64,000 bases of DNA from the NCBI GenBank assembly GCA_021776735.1, contig JAJFFH010000050.1, positions 62,001 through 126,000 of the forward strand, read 5' to 3'. The notes beneath the pieces are model-generated. The model was not told where the DNA came from. It saw only the letters and a list, made by a program, of their open reading frames with translations, and did not search any database. Shown piece by piece: positions 8,498-17,186 of the stretch. Position numbers and translations under genes: made by a program. Positions within the stretch are counted from its first letter, which is position 1, and every line of letters begins with the position of its first letter. The stretch comes from Planctomycetota bacterium. GTDB taxonomy: Bacteria; Planctomycetota; PLA2.

Positions 8498-10349
8498 TCC
8501 GGATCTCGTCGAGGCGAACCTCTATCGGATCCGGCTTTTCACCCTCTTGAACGTTGACCTCGGCTGCCTTGTACCGTTGCGGGACGCCGTCCTCCCGCTT
8601 CATCACGACGAAGAGCGTGTAGCGGCCCGGCCGGAGCGCCTGTCCGTCGCTGTACCAGCGGATTTCCTTGCCCGTTGCGGCCTCGACGAGGAAGGCCTGT
8701 TCCGGGCGGTGGACGTGGACCAGTTGCTCGTCCACGAGGTCCAGGAATTTCAGGGACACCGTGCCGAAGCCGTAGAGGAGCAGGTTGCGCTCGAGGCCCC
8801 CCGTACTCGGCTTGATGCTCACCCGAATCGGATCGGTGGTTCGCTGGGTCGCGCCGGTCGTCTGCGGTTCGAGCCAGAAATCGCCCGGCGGCACGCCCTT
8901 GATGCTGTACGTCCCGTCGCGCTGCACATAGGCCCGGCCTACGATCTCGAAGACCTGATGTCCGGCCAATGTCTTTTGACGCTTGCCCAAGGAGACCCGG
9001 ACCACGCCCTTGAGCGGCTTGCCATTGGCCATCCGGACCGTGCCGTAGATTTCGTTGCCCGTTTCCAGGGTGATCGTGCCTGCGTCCGTCTCCTCGCCGC
9101 CCACGATCTCGATGTCTTTGTGCGTGTCCTGCAGGTTGCCGTACCGCACCTGCATGACGTATTTGCCTTCCGGGATCTGAAACATCTCGAACTTGCCGTT
9201 TTCGCCGAAAATCTGGAGCTGGCGTTCGATGTGGCCGACCGGCTTGAGCCGGATGAAGAAGCGCTCGAGCGGCTTGCCGTTGGGCCGCAGCACCTTCCCC
9301 GTGAGGCGACCGTCCTTGCGCAGGTAGATCGTAACGACGCCGTTCGGATCGAGCAGGCCGGGCTGGTCGGGCATGACCGGGCCAACGCCGGGCACGTTCG
9401 CCGCCACGATGAACTTCGGCTCGTCGAGCACCTGGCCGCCCAGACCCGCGAACTTCGCGATCCCGCTCTGGTTGGTCAGTCGGCGCCGGCCGATCTTGGT
9501 ACGCGGCATCGGGTCGTTGATCGGACGGACGACGACCTCGATGCCCTCCACGGGTTCGCCGGTGGTGCGCCACTTCACGTGCACCTCCATCCCGAAACCG
9601 TCGTCGAGCTTGTGCGTCCCCAGCGGTCGGTCCTCGCCGGGCTTGAGCGGCGGCTCATGCGTCCACGGCGCGGGAAGGTGGTTGGGTGGATAGACCTCGA
9701 CCGTGAACGGTCCGTGGGGGATGCCGGTATAGAGGAAGTAGCCGTCGGCGTCGGTCTGGATGTAGTAGTCCTTGAGCTTGTAGCGTCCAAAGACCTCGGA
9801 GTGCGTGCCTTGCGGGGTGTACTCGATCCGGATCCCGTCAGCCGGACTGCCGTCCGGGTTCACCACCCGCCCGGAGATGCTGCACGCCCGCGCCATCTCG
9901 ATGATGTGACGCTCCTTCACGAACTTGGCGCGCGGCAGCGTCGTCCACGCGTATCCGTCTGCCTCGAGCCAAAGGGAGTAGTAGTCGGGCGGAAGGTGTT
10001 CGATGTCGAACTCTCCCTTCTCGTTGGTCACGACCTCTTGTTTGACCACGAGGTCGCCCCACTTCGTCAGCTCCTGCCCCTCCTCGATCTTGAGAATGGG
10101 AGCGAGCGCCTGCACCCGCACGCCCGGCAGCGGCTTTTTCGTCTGCACATCGCGCACCAGGCCGTACACGGCGCCGGACTGTCGAACGGCGCGCATGCCG
10201 TCGTCCGGGGGTGCCGGAACATGCTCGGGCGGCTTCCGTCCGGCCGTGTATTCCACGGTCGGCGCCTTCTGGAGGAGCAGGATGATCAGGGCGACGATGC
10301 CGGCGACACCGCCGAGTAGCCCGAACACGGTTAAGATTCTGCGCTGCAT
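8463..10349 (-). CDS. Membrane-anchored protein with carboxypeptidase-regulatory-like domains
   Basis: 628 residues. An N-terminal transmembrane segment (about 8-25) is followed by a Pro-rich linker and at least four beta-sandwich repeats recognisable by openings such as VYGLVRDVQTKKPLPGVRV, ISGRVVNPDGSPADGI, GKVLRPNGKPL and IYGTVRMANGKPLKGV. Such carboxypeptidase-D regulatory-like/CNA-B-type repeats are found on exported structural or adhesive proteins. The bulk should be outside the cytoplasmic membrane. No enzymatic motif is visible. Start ATG 10349 fits directly before the hydrophobic segment. Confidence 0.8.
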   Translation of the reverse strand: MQRRILTVFGLLGGVAGIVALIILLLQKAPTVEYTAGRKPPEHVPAPPDDGMRAVRQSGAVYGLVRDVQTKKPLPGVRVQALAPILKIEEGQELTKWGDLVVKQEVVTNEKGEFDIEHLPPDYYSLWLEADGYAWTTLPRAKFVKERHIIEMARACSISGRVVNPDGSPADGIRIEYTPQGTHSEVFGRYKLKDYYIQTDADGYFLYTGIPHGPFTVEVYPPNHLPAPWTHEPPLKPGEDRPLGTHKLDDGFGMEVHVKWRTTGEPVEGIEVVVRPINDPMPRTKIGRRRLTNQSGIAKFAGLGGQVLDEPKFIVAANVPGVGPVMPDQPGLLDPNGVVTIYLRKDGRLTGKVLRPNGKPLERFFIRLKPVGHIERQLQIFGENGKFEMFQIPEGKYVMQVRYGNLQDTHKDIEIVGGEETDAGTITLETGNEIYGTVRMANGKPLKGVVRVSLGKRQKTLAGHQVFEIVGRAYVQRDGTYSIKGVPPGDFWLEPQTTGATQRTTDPIRVSIKPSTGGLERNLLLYGFGTVSLKFLDLVDEQLVHVHRPEQAFLVEAATGKEIRWYSDGQALRPGRYTLFVVMKREDGVPQRYKAAEVNVQEGEKPDPIEVRLDEIRNGGKKSKPTDD

Positions 10350-10398
10350 GGTCTTGAATCAAGCGGGGTTGGCGCGGGGAACGAGAGCCGTGTTCCTA

Positions 10399-11562
10399 CT
10401 ACCGCTTTACTACGCTACCGCGGCGAAGCGCGGCGGTCCCGAATTTGGCCCGGATTTGATCGACCGCGCTATCCACTTCAGGGCACTCCCGCTCGGACCC
10501 CGCAAAAAGCGTGGCCTGCGCCGAAAAGCCCGAGACCGAAACCCCCAGCAGCCGGATCTCGGCCCCACGCCGTAGATGGCGATCCAGGAGCGCGCGCGAG
10601 GCGTCGATGAGCGGCGCCGACCCGCAGGTCGGACTGTCGAGCGTGACCCGGCGCGTGACGGTTTGAAACGGCGCGTAACGCAGCTTGAGCTGGATCGTCC
10701 GCGCCTTGAGTCCGTGCCGTCGCACGCGGGCCGCGACCTGGTCGGCAAGCGCGACCAGCACGGCGAATAGCTCGTCACGGTCGCGAATGTTTTGCGAAAA
10801 CGTCGTCTCGTGGCCGATGGACTTCGGACCTCGCGCCGTGACGATGGCGCGCGCGTCGCGCCCACGGGCGAGATCCTGAAGCCGCTCGGCCGAGGAGCCG
10901 AACGCCGCACGCAAGGTCCGCGACGATGCCTGCGCGAGCTCGGCGAACGTCGAAATCCCGACCCGCTTGAGCGCTTCGGCTCCACGCGGCCCCACCCCCC
11001 ACATGCGAGACACGGGCAGCGGCGCGAGAAACTCTTCCAGACCTTCCCGGGGCGCCACGACGAGACCGTCGGGCTTCTCCAGATCACTCGCAATTTTTGC
11101 CACGAACTTGTTGGGCGCAACCCCCACCGAAGCCGTAAGCCCGACCTCGGCGCGGATGTCGGCCCGCAACCCGCGCGCCGCCTCGACCGGCCCCCCGAAC
11201 AACCGCTCGCACCCGGTCATGTCCAGGAAAGCCTCGTCGATCGACAGCGGCTCGACCAGCGGCGAGTAGCGGGCAAAGACCGCAAACACCTGCCGCGAAA
11301 CCTCGGCGTATTGCTTCATCCGCACGCGCACAAACGCCCCATCCGGACAAAGCCGGGCCGCATTCCGCAACGGCATCGCACTGTGGACACCAAACACGCG
11401 CGCCTCGTACGACGCCGCACTCACGACCCCGCGCGCATCCTTCGGCCCCCCCACAATGACCGGCCGCCCGCGCAACTCCGGATGGTCGCGCTGCTCAACG
11501 GACGCATAAAACGCATCCATATCGACATGGAGCACCGCACGTTTCCAAACGGGTTCGCCCAC
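10399..11562 (-). CDS. dinB: DNA polymerase IV (Y family)
   Basis: 387 residues with the Y-family catalytic signatures HVDMDAFYASVEQ near residue 13 and SIDEAFLDM near 103, followed by HhH-type thumb residues (MWGVGPRGAEAL) and the little-finger domain. It performs translesion synthesis in the cytoplasm. The length is slightly above E. coli DinB. It is not evidently in an operon; no LexA-type box can be recognised in the 5' region, which instead holds a hairpin cluster. Confidence 0.93.
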   Translation of the reverse strand: MGEPVWKRAVLHVDMDAFYASVEQRDHPELRGRPVIVGGPKDARGVVSAASYEARVFGVHSAMPLRNAARLCPDGAFVRVRMKQYAEVSRQVFAVFARYSPLVEPLSIDEAFLDMTGCERLFGGPVEAARGLRADIRAEVGLTASVGVAPNKFVAKIASDLEKPDGLVVAPREGLEEFLAPLPVSRMWGVGPRGAEALKRVGISTFAELAQASSRTLRAAFGSSAERLQDLARGRDARAIVTARGPKSIGHETTFSQNIRDRDELFAVLVALADQVAARVRRHGLKARTIQLKLRYAPFQTVTRRVTLDSPTCGSAPLIDASRALLDRHLRRGAEIRLLGVSVSGFSAQATLFAGSERECPEVDSAVDQIRAKFGTAALRRGSVVKR

Positions 11563-11649
11563 GACGACTATTGTACTCAGGCGGGCGACGGGACCGAGTC
11601 TGCGCGCGGGAGGTGGCGGGAGTCCGACCGGTTAGCGAGGCAGTTTTGG

Positions 11650-11755
11650 CTCTTAGCGGGGGAACCGCTAGCCATGTCTTTTGGCTCAACGGCTGACGCC
11701 GTTGAGGCCTCGGGGGCGGGTGGCCTACCCGTTTCGCGGAGGAACCGCGAAGCGG
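11650..11755. repeat. Cluster of three perfect hairpins
   Basis: Between dinB and the thioredoxin-like gene lie TAGCGG/CCGCTA (11654-11670), CAACGGC/GCCGTTG (11687-11704) and TTCGCGG/CCGCGAA (11733-11751), all perfect with loops of 4-5 nt. They are just downstream of the minus-strand thioredoxin-like gene and may serve as its 3' end or form a structured RNA. No gene is seen in 11563-11783. Confidence 0.5.
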
Positions 11756-11783
11756 TGAACTGGGTCGGGGCATGCGCTCCCAG

Positions 11784-12653
11784 TTACCGCTTCGGTTCCT
11801 TCCACTTTTTCTTGTGGCGGCGGAGGACCTCGCGAGCGGCGTCGGCTTCGATGGAATCCGGATACTCCAGGATGATCCGCTTGTAGATCCTGTAGGCCTT
11901 GGAGCGCATGTACTTCTTGTACGCAACGTCCGCCTCGCTCTTGAGCGCCCGCGCCTTTTCGCGGCGCTCCTTTTGCTTGCTCTCTCTCTCAAGGCGCGCC
12001 GCGCGTTCCTTCCGCGTGCGCGCCGCGCGTGCGGCGGCCGCCTTGCGCGCCTTGGCCAGACGTGCGGCGTATTCGGCACGCGCCTTCTCGTACGACTCGG
12101 CGTACGCCTTGTTACCCGCCGCCGTGCGCGCCATCTGTTCCGCGCGCGTTCCCAGCTTCGTTGCGGAGAACCATTTGCGCATGAAGAACAGCTTCTTCGC
12201 GGCCGTCGCCCAGTCACCCTTGTTGTAGGCGCCGACGGCGGCGTTGAACGGATCGACCGCAAAAAAGGTGGCGAAGCTGCCGGGCGTCGGCGCACCGCCG
12301 GCGTTGTAGAGAACCTTCCCGCCGGGCTCCATCAGTACAAGCGTGGGAAAGCCCCGAACACCGTACTTCTTCGCGAGCGCATTGGTGCCGTTGCCAGCGT
12401 TGATCTTCATGCAGACCATCGTGGACAGGAGTTTTTTGACGTCGGCGCGATGGAACGTGACCCGTTCCATTTCCCGGCACGGCGGTCATCCCGTGGCGTA
12501 GAAATCCAGGAAGATGAGCTTGTCCTCCTTGATCGCGCGATCGCGCGCACGATCGAAGCTGCGCTCCCAACTGACCTCGCCCGCGTGCGCAGGGACATCG
12601 ACAGCCAGACTGACGAGAGCGCTACCGAGAACGGTCATCATTGCGATTCGCAT
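11784..12653 (-). CDS. Secreted thioredoxin-like protein with UGA at a catalytic cysteine (candidate selenoprotein)
   Basis: From ATG 12653 (GGAGG 5 nt upstream) the frame codes for a signal peptide ending AHA near residue 24, then a thioredoxin fold containing LDFYATG-UGA-PPCREME. The in-frame UGA at 12486-12488 (codon 56) stands exactly where the first Cys of CxxC belongs; Cys59 is intact. The fold resumes normally with the cis-Pro motif GVRGFPTLVLM. Reading through UGA gives 289 residues. The C-terminal half is a Lys/Arg/Ala-rich helix followed by a TPR-like end. UGA acts as a normal stop elsewhere in the window, and a bacterial SECIS-like hairpin follows at the right distance, so selenocysteine insertion is the best explanation. 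A nonsense mutation or sequence error is the alternative. Likely a periplasmic redox protein. Confidence 0.8.
12450..12470 (-). promoter_or_regulatory. Candidate bacterial SECIS hairpin
   Basis: On the mRNA the arms AUGGAACG and CGUUCCAU pair perfectly (8 bp) around the 5-nt loop GGUCA. The first loop G is 24 nt after the UGA at 12486-12488. Known bacterial SECIS elements have a small apical loop containing GGU bound by SelB and lie about 16-37 nt after UGA; E. coli fdhF has a GGUCU loop. Stem, loop and spacing all fit. It lies inside the coding sequence, as bacterial SECIS elements do. Confidence 0.78.
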
Positions 12654-12696
12654 GGAACCCTCCGAGGCGCCATCATAGCAACGGGATGCCGAGGCC

Positions 12697-13701
12697 TCAG
12701 GTCGTTCTTGCGGCCGAGCGGCCGGGGGAGTGGTCGGTCGCCCCGCTCGTGGCGAGTTCCAGCAGGTGCAACACAAGGTCGGTCATCGACCAGCCGGCCG
12801 CGGCGACAGCTTTCGGGAACAGGGAGCCGGCCGTCAAGCCCGGGATCGAGTTTGTTTCCAGCAGGACGAACGTTCCGTTCGGGCGCAGGATGAAATCGCT
12901 GCGGCTCAGGCCGCGCAATCCCAACTCGTCGTGGGCTCGGACCGCGCAGTCCTGCAGCGCGCGCGTGGTGTCGGCGTCGAGCGAAGCCGGGCAGATTTCT
13001 TCGGCGCCGTCCTCGCCGTACTTTTCGGCGAAATCAAAAAACCCATTGCGAGCCACGATCTCGGCAAGCGGCAACGCGAAAGCATCGCCGTCCGTTTGCT
13101 CCAGGACCGAGGCGGTGAACTCGCGCCCCACTTCGCGCCGCTCGACGAGCAAGCGCGTGCGTCCGTCGGCACCGAGCCTTTGCACCGCGGCCTCGAACTC
13201 CGACTCGTTGCGGCAGAGTTCGAGGCCCAGCGTGGAACCCTGCAGGGGGTCTTTCACGACGACCGGGAAGCCGAGTGCCTCGCGCACCGCGGCTGCGTTG
13301 GCCGGCGGGACGAGGCAGTCGGGGGCCCCGGGAAACCCGAGCGAGGCCAGGTAGCGCTTCGCGCGAATCTTGTCACGCGCCAAGGCGGAGCCGGCGAGCC
13401 CACTACCGGTATAGGCAAGACCCACGGTTTCGAGGAACGCCTGGATCGTCCCGTCCTCGCCAAACGGACCGTGCAGCGCCAAAAAACACGCCTCGACATC
13501 ACGCGCGCGCAGCACGGCAGCACCGGCGAGGGCGTCGGCGTGGGGCTCTCCGTCGATGATCCACGCGCCGTCGCGCTGGATGTGCACGGGCAGTGCGCAT
13601 CGATCGGTCCCCTCAAGCGCGGACAAGACCTCGCGCCCCGACATCACGGAGATGTCGTGCTCCAGGGAAGGCCCGCCAAACACCACGGCTACGTTGCGCA
13701 T
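12697..13701 (-). CDS. ddl: D-alanine--D-alanine ligase
   Basis: 334 residues, normal for Ddl. The start ATG 13701 (with GGAG upstream) gives the family N-terminus VAVVFGGPSLEHDIS; further motifs are LHGPFGEDGTIQ, ATP-grasp elements (VVVKDPLQGSTLG) and the C-terminal ETNSIPGLT. It makes D-Ala-D-Ala for peptidoglycan in the cytoplasm, so this organism or its ancestor builds a D-Ala-D-Ala wall. The stop is 43 nt before the thioredoxin-like gene and the two may be co-transcribed. The coding sequence contains a reverse copy of the dispersed motif at 13084-13094 (encoding QTDGDA). The open frame extends upstream, but that is antisense to the M48 protease gene. Confidence 0.93.
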   Translation of the reverse strand: MRNVAVVFGGPSLEHDISVMSGREVLSALEGTDRCALPVHIQRDGAWIIDGEPHADALAGAAVLRARDVEACFLALHGPFGEDGTIQAFLETVGLAYTGSGLAGSALARDKIRAKRYLASLGFPGAPDCLVPPANAAAVREALGFPVVVKDPLQGSTLGLELCRNESEFEAAVQRLGADGRTRLLVERREVGREFTASVLEQTDGDAFALPLAEIVARNGFFDFAEKYGEDGAEEICPASLDADTTRALQDCAVRAHDELGLRGLSRSDFILRPNGTFVLLETNSIPGLTAGSLFPKAVAAAGWSMTDLVLHLLELATSGATDHSPGRSAARTT

Positions 13702-13802
13702 GCACTGCTCCGCAGCCTGATTCTCTCTCGCAGGACGGACTGTAGCACGGCCCACAGGGGCGACAAGCGGCTTGGAGTTGCCTTGAGCGCAACGGCAGCA
13801 AA

Positions 13803-13813
13803 CGGACGGCGAT
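13803..13813. repeat. Dispersed motif CGGACGGCGAT (representative copy)
   Basis: Exact copies: 2229-2239, 8143-8153, 13803-13813, 16844-16854 (plus strand) and 7880-7890, 13084-13094, 17586-17596, 27937-27947 (minus), plus 33222-33232 (plus). One-base variants ending in C instead of T: 22995-23005 (plus) and 4178-4188 (minus). Several share longer flanks: AGCAAACGGACGGCGATG is common to three copies, and AAAGCGGACGGACGGCGA to three others. Copies occur in both intergenic and coding DNA of the host backbone; none was seen right of 34 kb. Confidence 0.7.
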
Positions 13814-13917
13814 GTCCCCCCTCCCCCGTAGCCCTCCCCGTAACCTCTCCCCCGAAAAACTCTCGATCCCCGACGAGACCCTAAACATCGCGGGCGGTGC
13901 GGAATAGGATCTCCCTG

Positions 13918-15966
13918 ATGGCGCGCCAATCGGTGATGGACTTCTATGGTCGGCAGGAGCGGGCGAAGCGGAATACGTTTCGGCTCGTGCTGCTTTATGC
14001 CGTCGCCGTGCTTGGCATCGTGGTGCTCGTGCATCTCGTGATCACGGCGCTGTTTTGGTATTCGGCAAACCGCGATGTGCAGGGCCCGGGCGTACCGTTC
14101 GAGCCGTTCTCCGGGGCGTTGTTTGTCAAAGTAGGGGCCGGCGTGCTGGCGATTGTCGGGCTGGGGACGCTGACCAAACTGATGGAACTGTCCTCGGGCG
14201 GCGCGACCGTGGCCAAGGCGCTCGGCGGGCGGCTGCTCAATATCGATTCCCGTGACCCGGCGGAGCGCAAGGCGCTGAACGTCGTCGAGGAGATGGCGAT
14301 CGCGTCCGGCGTGCCCGTGCCGTCGGTGTACATGCTGGAGGGCGAGTCGGCGATCAACGCCTTTGCGGCCGGGATGAAGCCCGAGGACGCCGTGATCGGG
14401 TTGACCCGGGGCTGCGTCGAGCGGCTCACGCGCGATGAGCTGCAAGGCGTGGTCGCGCACGAGTTCAGCCATGTCCTGCACGGCGACATGCGACTCAACG
14501 TCCGACTTATCGGAATACTGCACGGCATCCTGATGATCAGCCTCGTCGGGTCAATGCTCATGCGAGTGGCGTTTTATTCGGGCGGCTCGTCATCGCGGCG
14601 CAAGGGCGATTCGGGCATGGCGCTCATCGTGATCGGCATCGTCATGTGGATTCTGGGCGGCCTCGGCTACCTGTTCGGCGGGCTGATCAAGGCGGCAGTG
14701 TCTCGCCAGCGCGAGTTTTTGGCCGACGCTTCCGCGGTTGCGTTCACCCGCCAGCCCGAGGGCATCGCGGGCGCGCTCAAGAAGATCGGCGCGCGGCCCA
14801 AGCGGGCGGAACTGCGACACGCCAAGGCTCAGCAGTTCTCGCACATGTATTTCGGCGAGGGCGTGTCCCACCTATCGGAACTGCTGGCGACACACCCGCC
14901 GCTCGCGGAACGCATCCTCGCCATCGACCCGGGCTGGAACGGCGAATTCCCCGAAGACGCGCCGGTGGTCGAAGTGCGGGGTTCGCGCAAGGACAAGAAA
15001 AAACCCAAAGGCACGAAGCGGGCGCAGGGCAGTCCGGCGCAGGGAATTCCTATTCCGGTTCCGATTCCGGGGATGCCTCAAGGGGGGGCGGGGGCCGGCG
15101 CGGGCGGCATGCCTGGCATCTTGGCCGGCGTGATGGGTGCCGCGGTAGGCACCGCCGTCGAGCAGGTCGGGGCCCCGTCCAAGGACCATCTCGACTACGC
15201 GGTCGATCTGCTGGCGCGCCTGCCGGAGTCGTTGAAGAAAGCGGTCCACGACGACGTCGGTGCGCGCGCGGTGGTCTACGCGCTGCTGCTCGACAAGAAG
15301 ACAGACATCCGCAAGAAACAGTGGGCGCGGCTTGACGAATCGGGACATCGCGGCGTCGTGGAACAGATGCGCACGATCGAGGACGAGATCGGCGCCCTCG
15401 ACGTGGCCAGCCGCATCCCGCTGCTCGACCTGGCGGTGCCGGCGCTGCGTTCACTCGATCCGTTCGCGTACGAGCGGTTTCGCGACAACGTCGTGGCGCT
15501 CGCCCTGGCGGACCAGCAGATCGACACCTTCGAATGGCTCTTGCGCCGCATGATGCAGGTCTACCTGGAGCCCCACTTTTCCCGGCGCCGGTCGCCGAAA
15601 GTCTCGATCTACAACCTCGCCGGCGTTCGCCGCGAGTGCTCCGTCGTCCTTGCCGTCCTCGCGCGCATGGGCCACGGAGACGAGGCCGAGGTGCAGGCCG
15701 CGTTCGCGGCGGGTGTGGCGCGCCTGGGAATCTCCAGCGTGGACTTGCTGCCGGCGGAGGAGGCGGGGCTCCGCCAGTTCGATGTCGCCCTCGACAAGCT
15801 GCGTGAGGTTTCGGGCCGGTGCAAGCGCTCGCTGCTCGAGGCCTGCGGCGCGTGCATCGCGGCGGACAAGAAGATCACCGCCGAGGAGGGCGAGCTGTTC
15901 CGCGGCGTGGCGGACGTGCTCGAGTGTCCGATGCCTCCGCTTCTGCCTGGTCAAAGACTGGCCTGA
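13918..15966 (+). CDS. htpX: M48-family membrane metalloprotease (HtpX-like, extended)
   Basis: About 682 residues. Two N-terminal membrane segments (about 15-40 and 60-80) precede the zinc motif HEFSHVLHGD near residue 181, then two more membrane segments (about 200-220 and 240-262) and a further catalytic-domain stretch REFLADASAVAF. HtpX-type enzymes degrade misfolded membrane proteins from the cytoplasmic side. Typical HtpX is about 290 residues; here about 320 extra C-terminal residues follow a Gly/Pro-rich linker and look helical, a form seen in some larger M48 proteins. ATG 13918 with AGGA upstream is preferred over an in-frame GTG at 13897. It is divergent from ddl across 216 bp. Confidence 0.85.
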   Translation: MARQSVMDFYGRQERAKRNTFRLVLLYAVAVLGIVVLVHLVITALFWYSANRDVQGPGVPFEPFSGALFVKVGAGVLAIVGLGTLTKLMELSSGGATVAKALGGRLLNIDSRDPAERKALNVVEEMAIASGVPVPSVYMLEGESAINAFAAGMKPEDAVIGLTRGCVERLTRDELQGVVAHEFSHVLHGDMRLNVRLIGILHGILMISLVGSMLMRVAFYSGGSSSRRKGDSGMALIVIGIVMWILGGLGYLFGGLIKAAVSRQREFLADASAVAFTRQPEGIAGALKKIGARPKRAELRHAKAQQFSHMYFGEGVSHLSELLATHPPLAERILAIDPGWNGEFPEDAPVVEVRGSRKDKKKPKGTKRAQGSPAQGIPIPVPIPGMPQGGAGAGAGGMPGILAGVMGAAVGTAVEQVGAPSKDHLDYAVDLLARLPESLKKAVHDDVGARAVVYALLLDKKTDIRKKQWARLDESGHRGVVEQMRTIEDEIGALDVASRIPLLDLAVPALRSLDPFAYERFRDNVVALALADQQIDTFEWLLRRMMQVYLEPHFSRRRSPKVSIYNLAGVRRECSVVLAVLARMGHGDEAEVQAAFAAGVARLGISSVDLLPAEEAGLRQFDVALDKLREVSGRCKRSLLEACGACIAADKKITAEEGELFRGVADVLECPMPPLLPGQRLA

Positions 15967-16052
15967 GGGCTGGTCAACGCCTTGCATGAGCGTTTTTTTT
16001 GGGAAGGGGGCGCGGGGGCGGGCGTGAACCTTTCGGGCGCGCCGCGCGCTAC

Positions 16053-16829
16053 ATGTGCATGCACGGGTTCCAGCGCCTCCCCTTTTTGTTTTCAGTCTTG
16101 CTGCTCGCGTTCGCCGGCTGCCGTTCCGTTCAGTACCGGACACCGGGCGCCGCCGCGAACATGAGCCTGTTTCACGACGCGACGGTCGAACGCCTCATGA
16201 ACCGCCGGCCCGCGGCGCGCTTGCCGGCGCGGCTCGCGATCGCACGGGTGCAGGGTCCGGGCTATCGGTCGTACACGGCGCGCGGCTACGGCGATGGCGC
16301 GTACAGCGTGGTGACGACGCGCGACATCGAGACCGACGCGCAGCGCGACCGGCTCGCTCACCTGCCGGACGTCGAAAGAATCGCCTGGATCAACCGGCTC
16401 GTCTTGCCCGAGCAGCTCCAGACCGCCACGGAACTGCGCCGCGCCGCCGCCACGCTGCACGCCGACTTCCTGCTGCTCTACACCCTCGACACGACCTTTC
16501 GGATCGACAAGCGGTTCAAGTCCTCGACCGTCTTGAGCCTCGGCCTATTCGCGAACCGCAAGGCACGAGTACTGAGCACGGCGTCGGCGCTGCTATTCGA
16601 CACCCGCAGCGGATACGTCTATGGCGCCGCGGAGGAGAGCGCGCGCGAGGAACGCGTCACGAGCGCGTGGAGCTCCGAGCGCGCCGTCGACAAGACCCGC
16701 CGCAAGACGGAGGAAGCGGCATTCGACAAGCTCGTCGGCCGCATCGAAAAGGACTGGGGCGTCTTCGTCGCGCCCGCGAAACGGGCATCACCGCCCGCCG
16801 GACGCGTGTCCACATACCGCACCGAGTAG
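16053..16829 (+). CDS. Lipoprotein of unknown function
   Basis: 258 residues with a lipoprotein signal peptide (hydrophobic run LFSVLLLAF then AGC lipobox near residues 18-21). The mature part has mixed alpha/beta character, a Tyr/Gly-rich patch (GYRSYTARGYGDGAYS) and ends Pro-rich. It may be membrane-anchored in the cell envelope. It follows the M48 protease gene by 86 nt in the same orientation, so it could be co-transcribed. I do not recognise the family. The frame is open before ATG 16053, but only this start gives a proper signal sequence. Confidence 0.72.
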   Translation: MCMHGFQRLPFLFSVLLLAFAGCRSVQYRTPGAAANMSLFHDATVERLMNRRPAARLPARLAIARVQGPGYRSYTARGYGDGAYSVVTTRDIETDAQRDRLAHLPDVERIAWINRLVLPEQLQTATELRRAAATLHADFLLLYTLDTTFRIDKRFKSSTVLSLGLFANRKARVLSTASALLFDTRSGYVYGAAEESAREERVTSAWSSERAVDKTRRKTEEAAFDKLVGRIEKDWGVFVAPAKRASPPAGRVSTYRTE

Positions 16830-17186
16830 GACGTCGGAGCAAACGGACGGCGATGCGCCTGCGAAAATCGCCTTCGGCGATTTTCGTTAGTCCGCCGCCT
16901 CCGCCGCTTCGCGGGAGGGCGGCCATATGAGTTCTGAATTCTGAGTTGACGCGCTTGCCGCGTTGGCAGGCGCTTAGGTGAACGTGAACGTCCTTCGTGA
17001 ACGTCCTATCGTGAACTGCACTCCGTGACGCGTGGCGCTGCCCAGCCGCACATAGCTCGGAGCCGTCATCCCCGCGGTCGTCCTCGGCGCCGGGCTAAGA
17101 CCATCCTTTTGAGCCTGGCTCGGTATGGACTGCCAGAAAGACATCCACCCAACAGCAAGGTCCGCGAGCGAGACAGGTACTGCGCA
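16830..17186. other. Convergent intergenic region with repeats
   Basis: No gene is seen between the lipoprotein and the convergent UDPGP gene. It contains a dispersed motif copy (16844-16854), the strong hairpin listed next, and a degenerate tandem array of GTGAACGTCCT (16984-16994 and 16997-17007, with partial copies at 16978 and 17011; spacing about 13 bp). Confidence 0.6.
16862..16886. terminator. Bidirectional hairpin between convergent genes
   Basis: CGAAAATCGCC and GGCGATTTTCG form a perfect 11-bp stem with a TTC loop. Its position between two convergent genes and A/T-rich outer part make it a plausible two-way terminator, though no long T-tract follows. Confidence 0.5.

Noticed and set aside
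12486..12488. UGA in the thioredoxin-like gene as general stop-codon reassignment (Trp or Gly)
   Set aside because: Many genes in the window end normally at TGA (for example plsX and the type III res gene), so UGA is not a sense codon in this organism.
13702..14523. Upstream extension of the ddl frame through the M48 protease gene
   Set aside because: The part before ATG 13701 is antisense to the strongly conserved M48 protease; the family N-terminus and ribosome site fit 13701.
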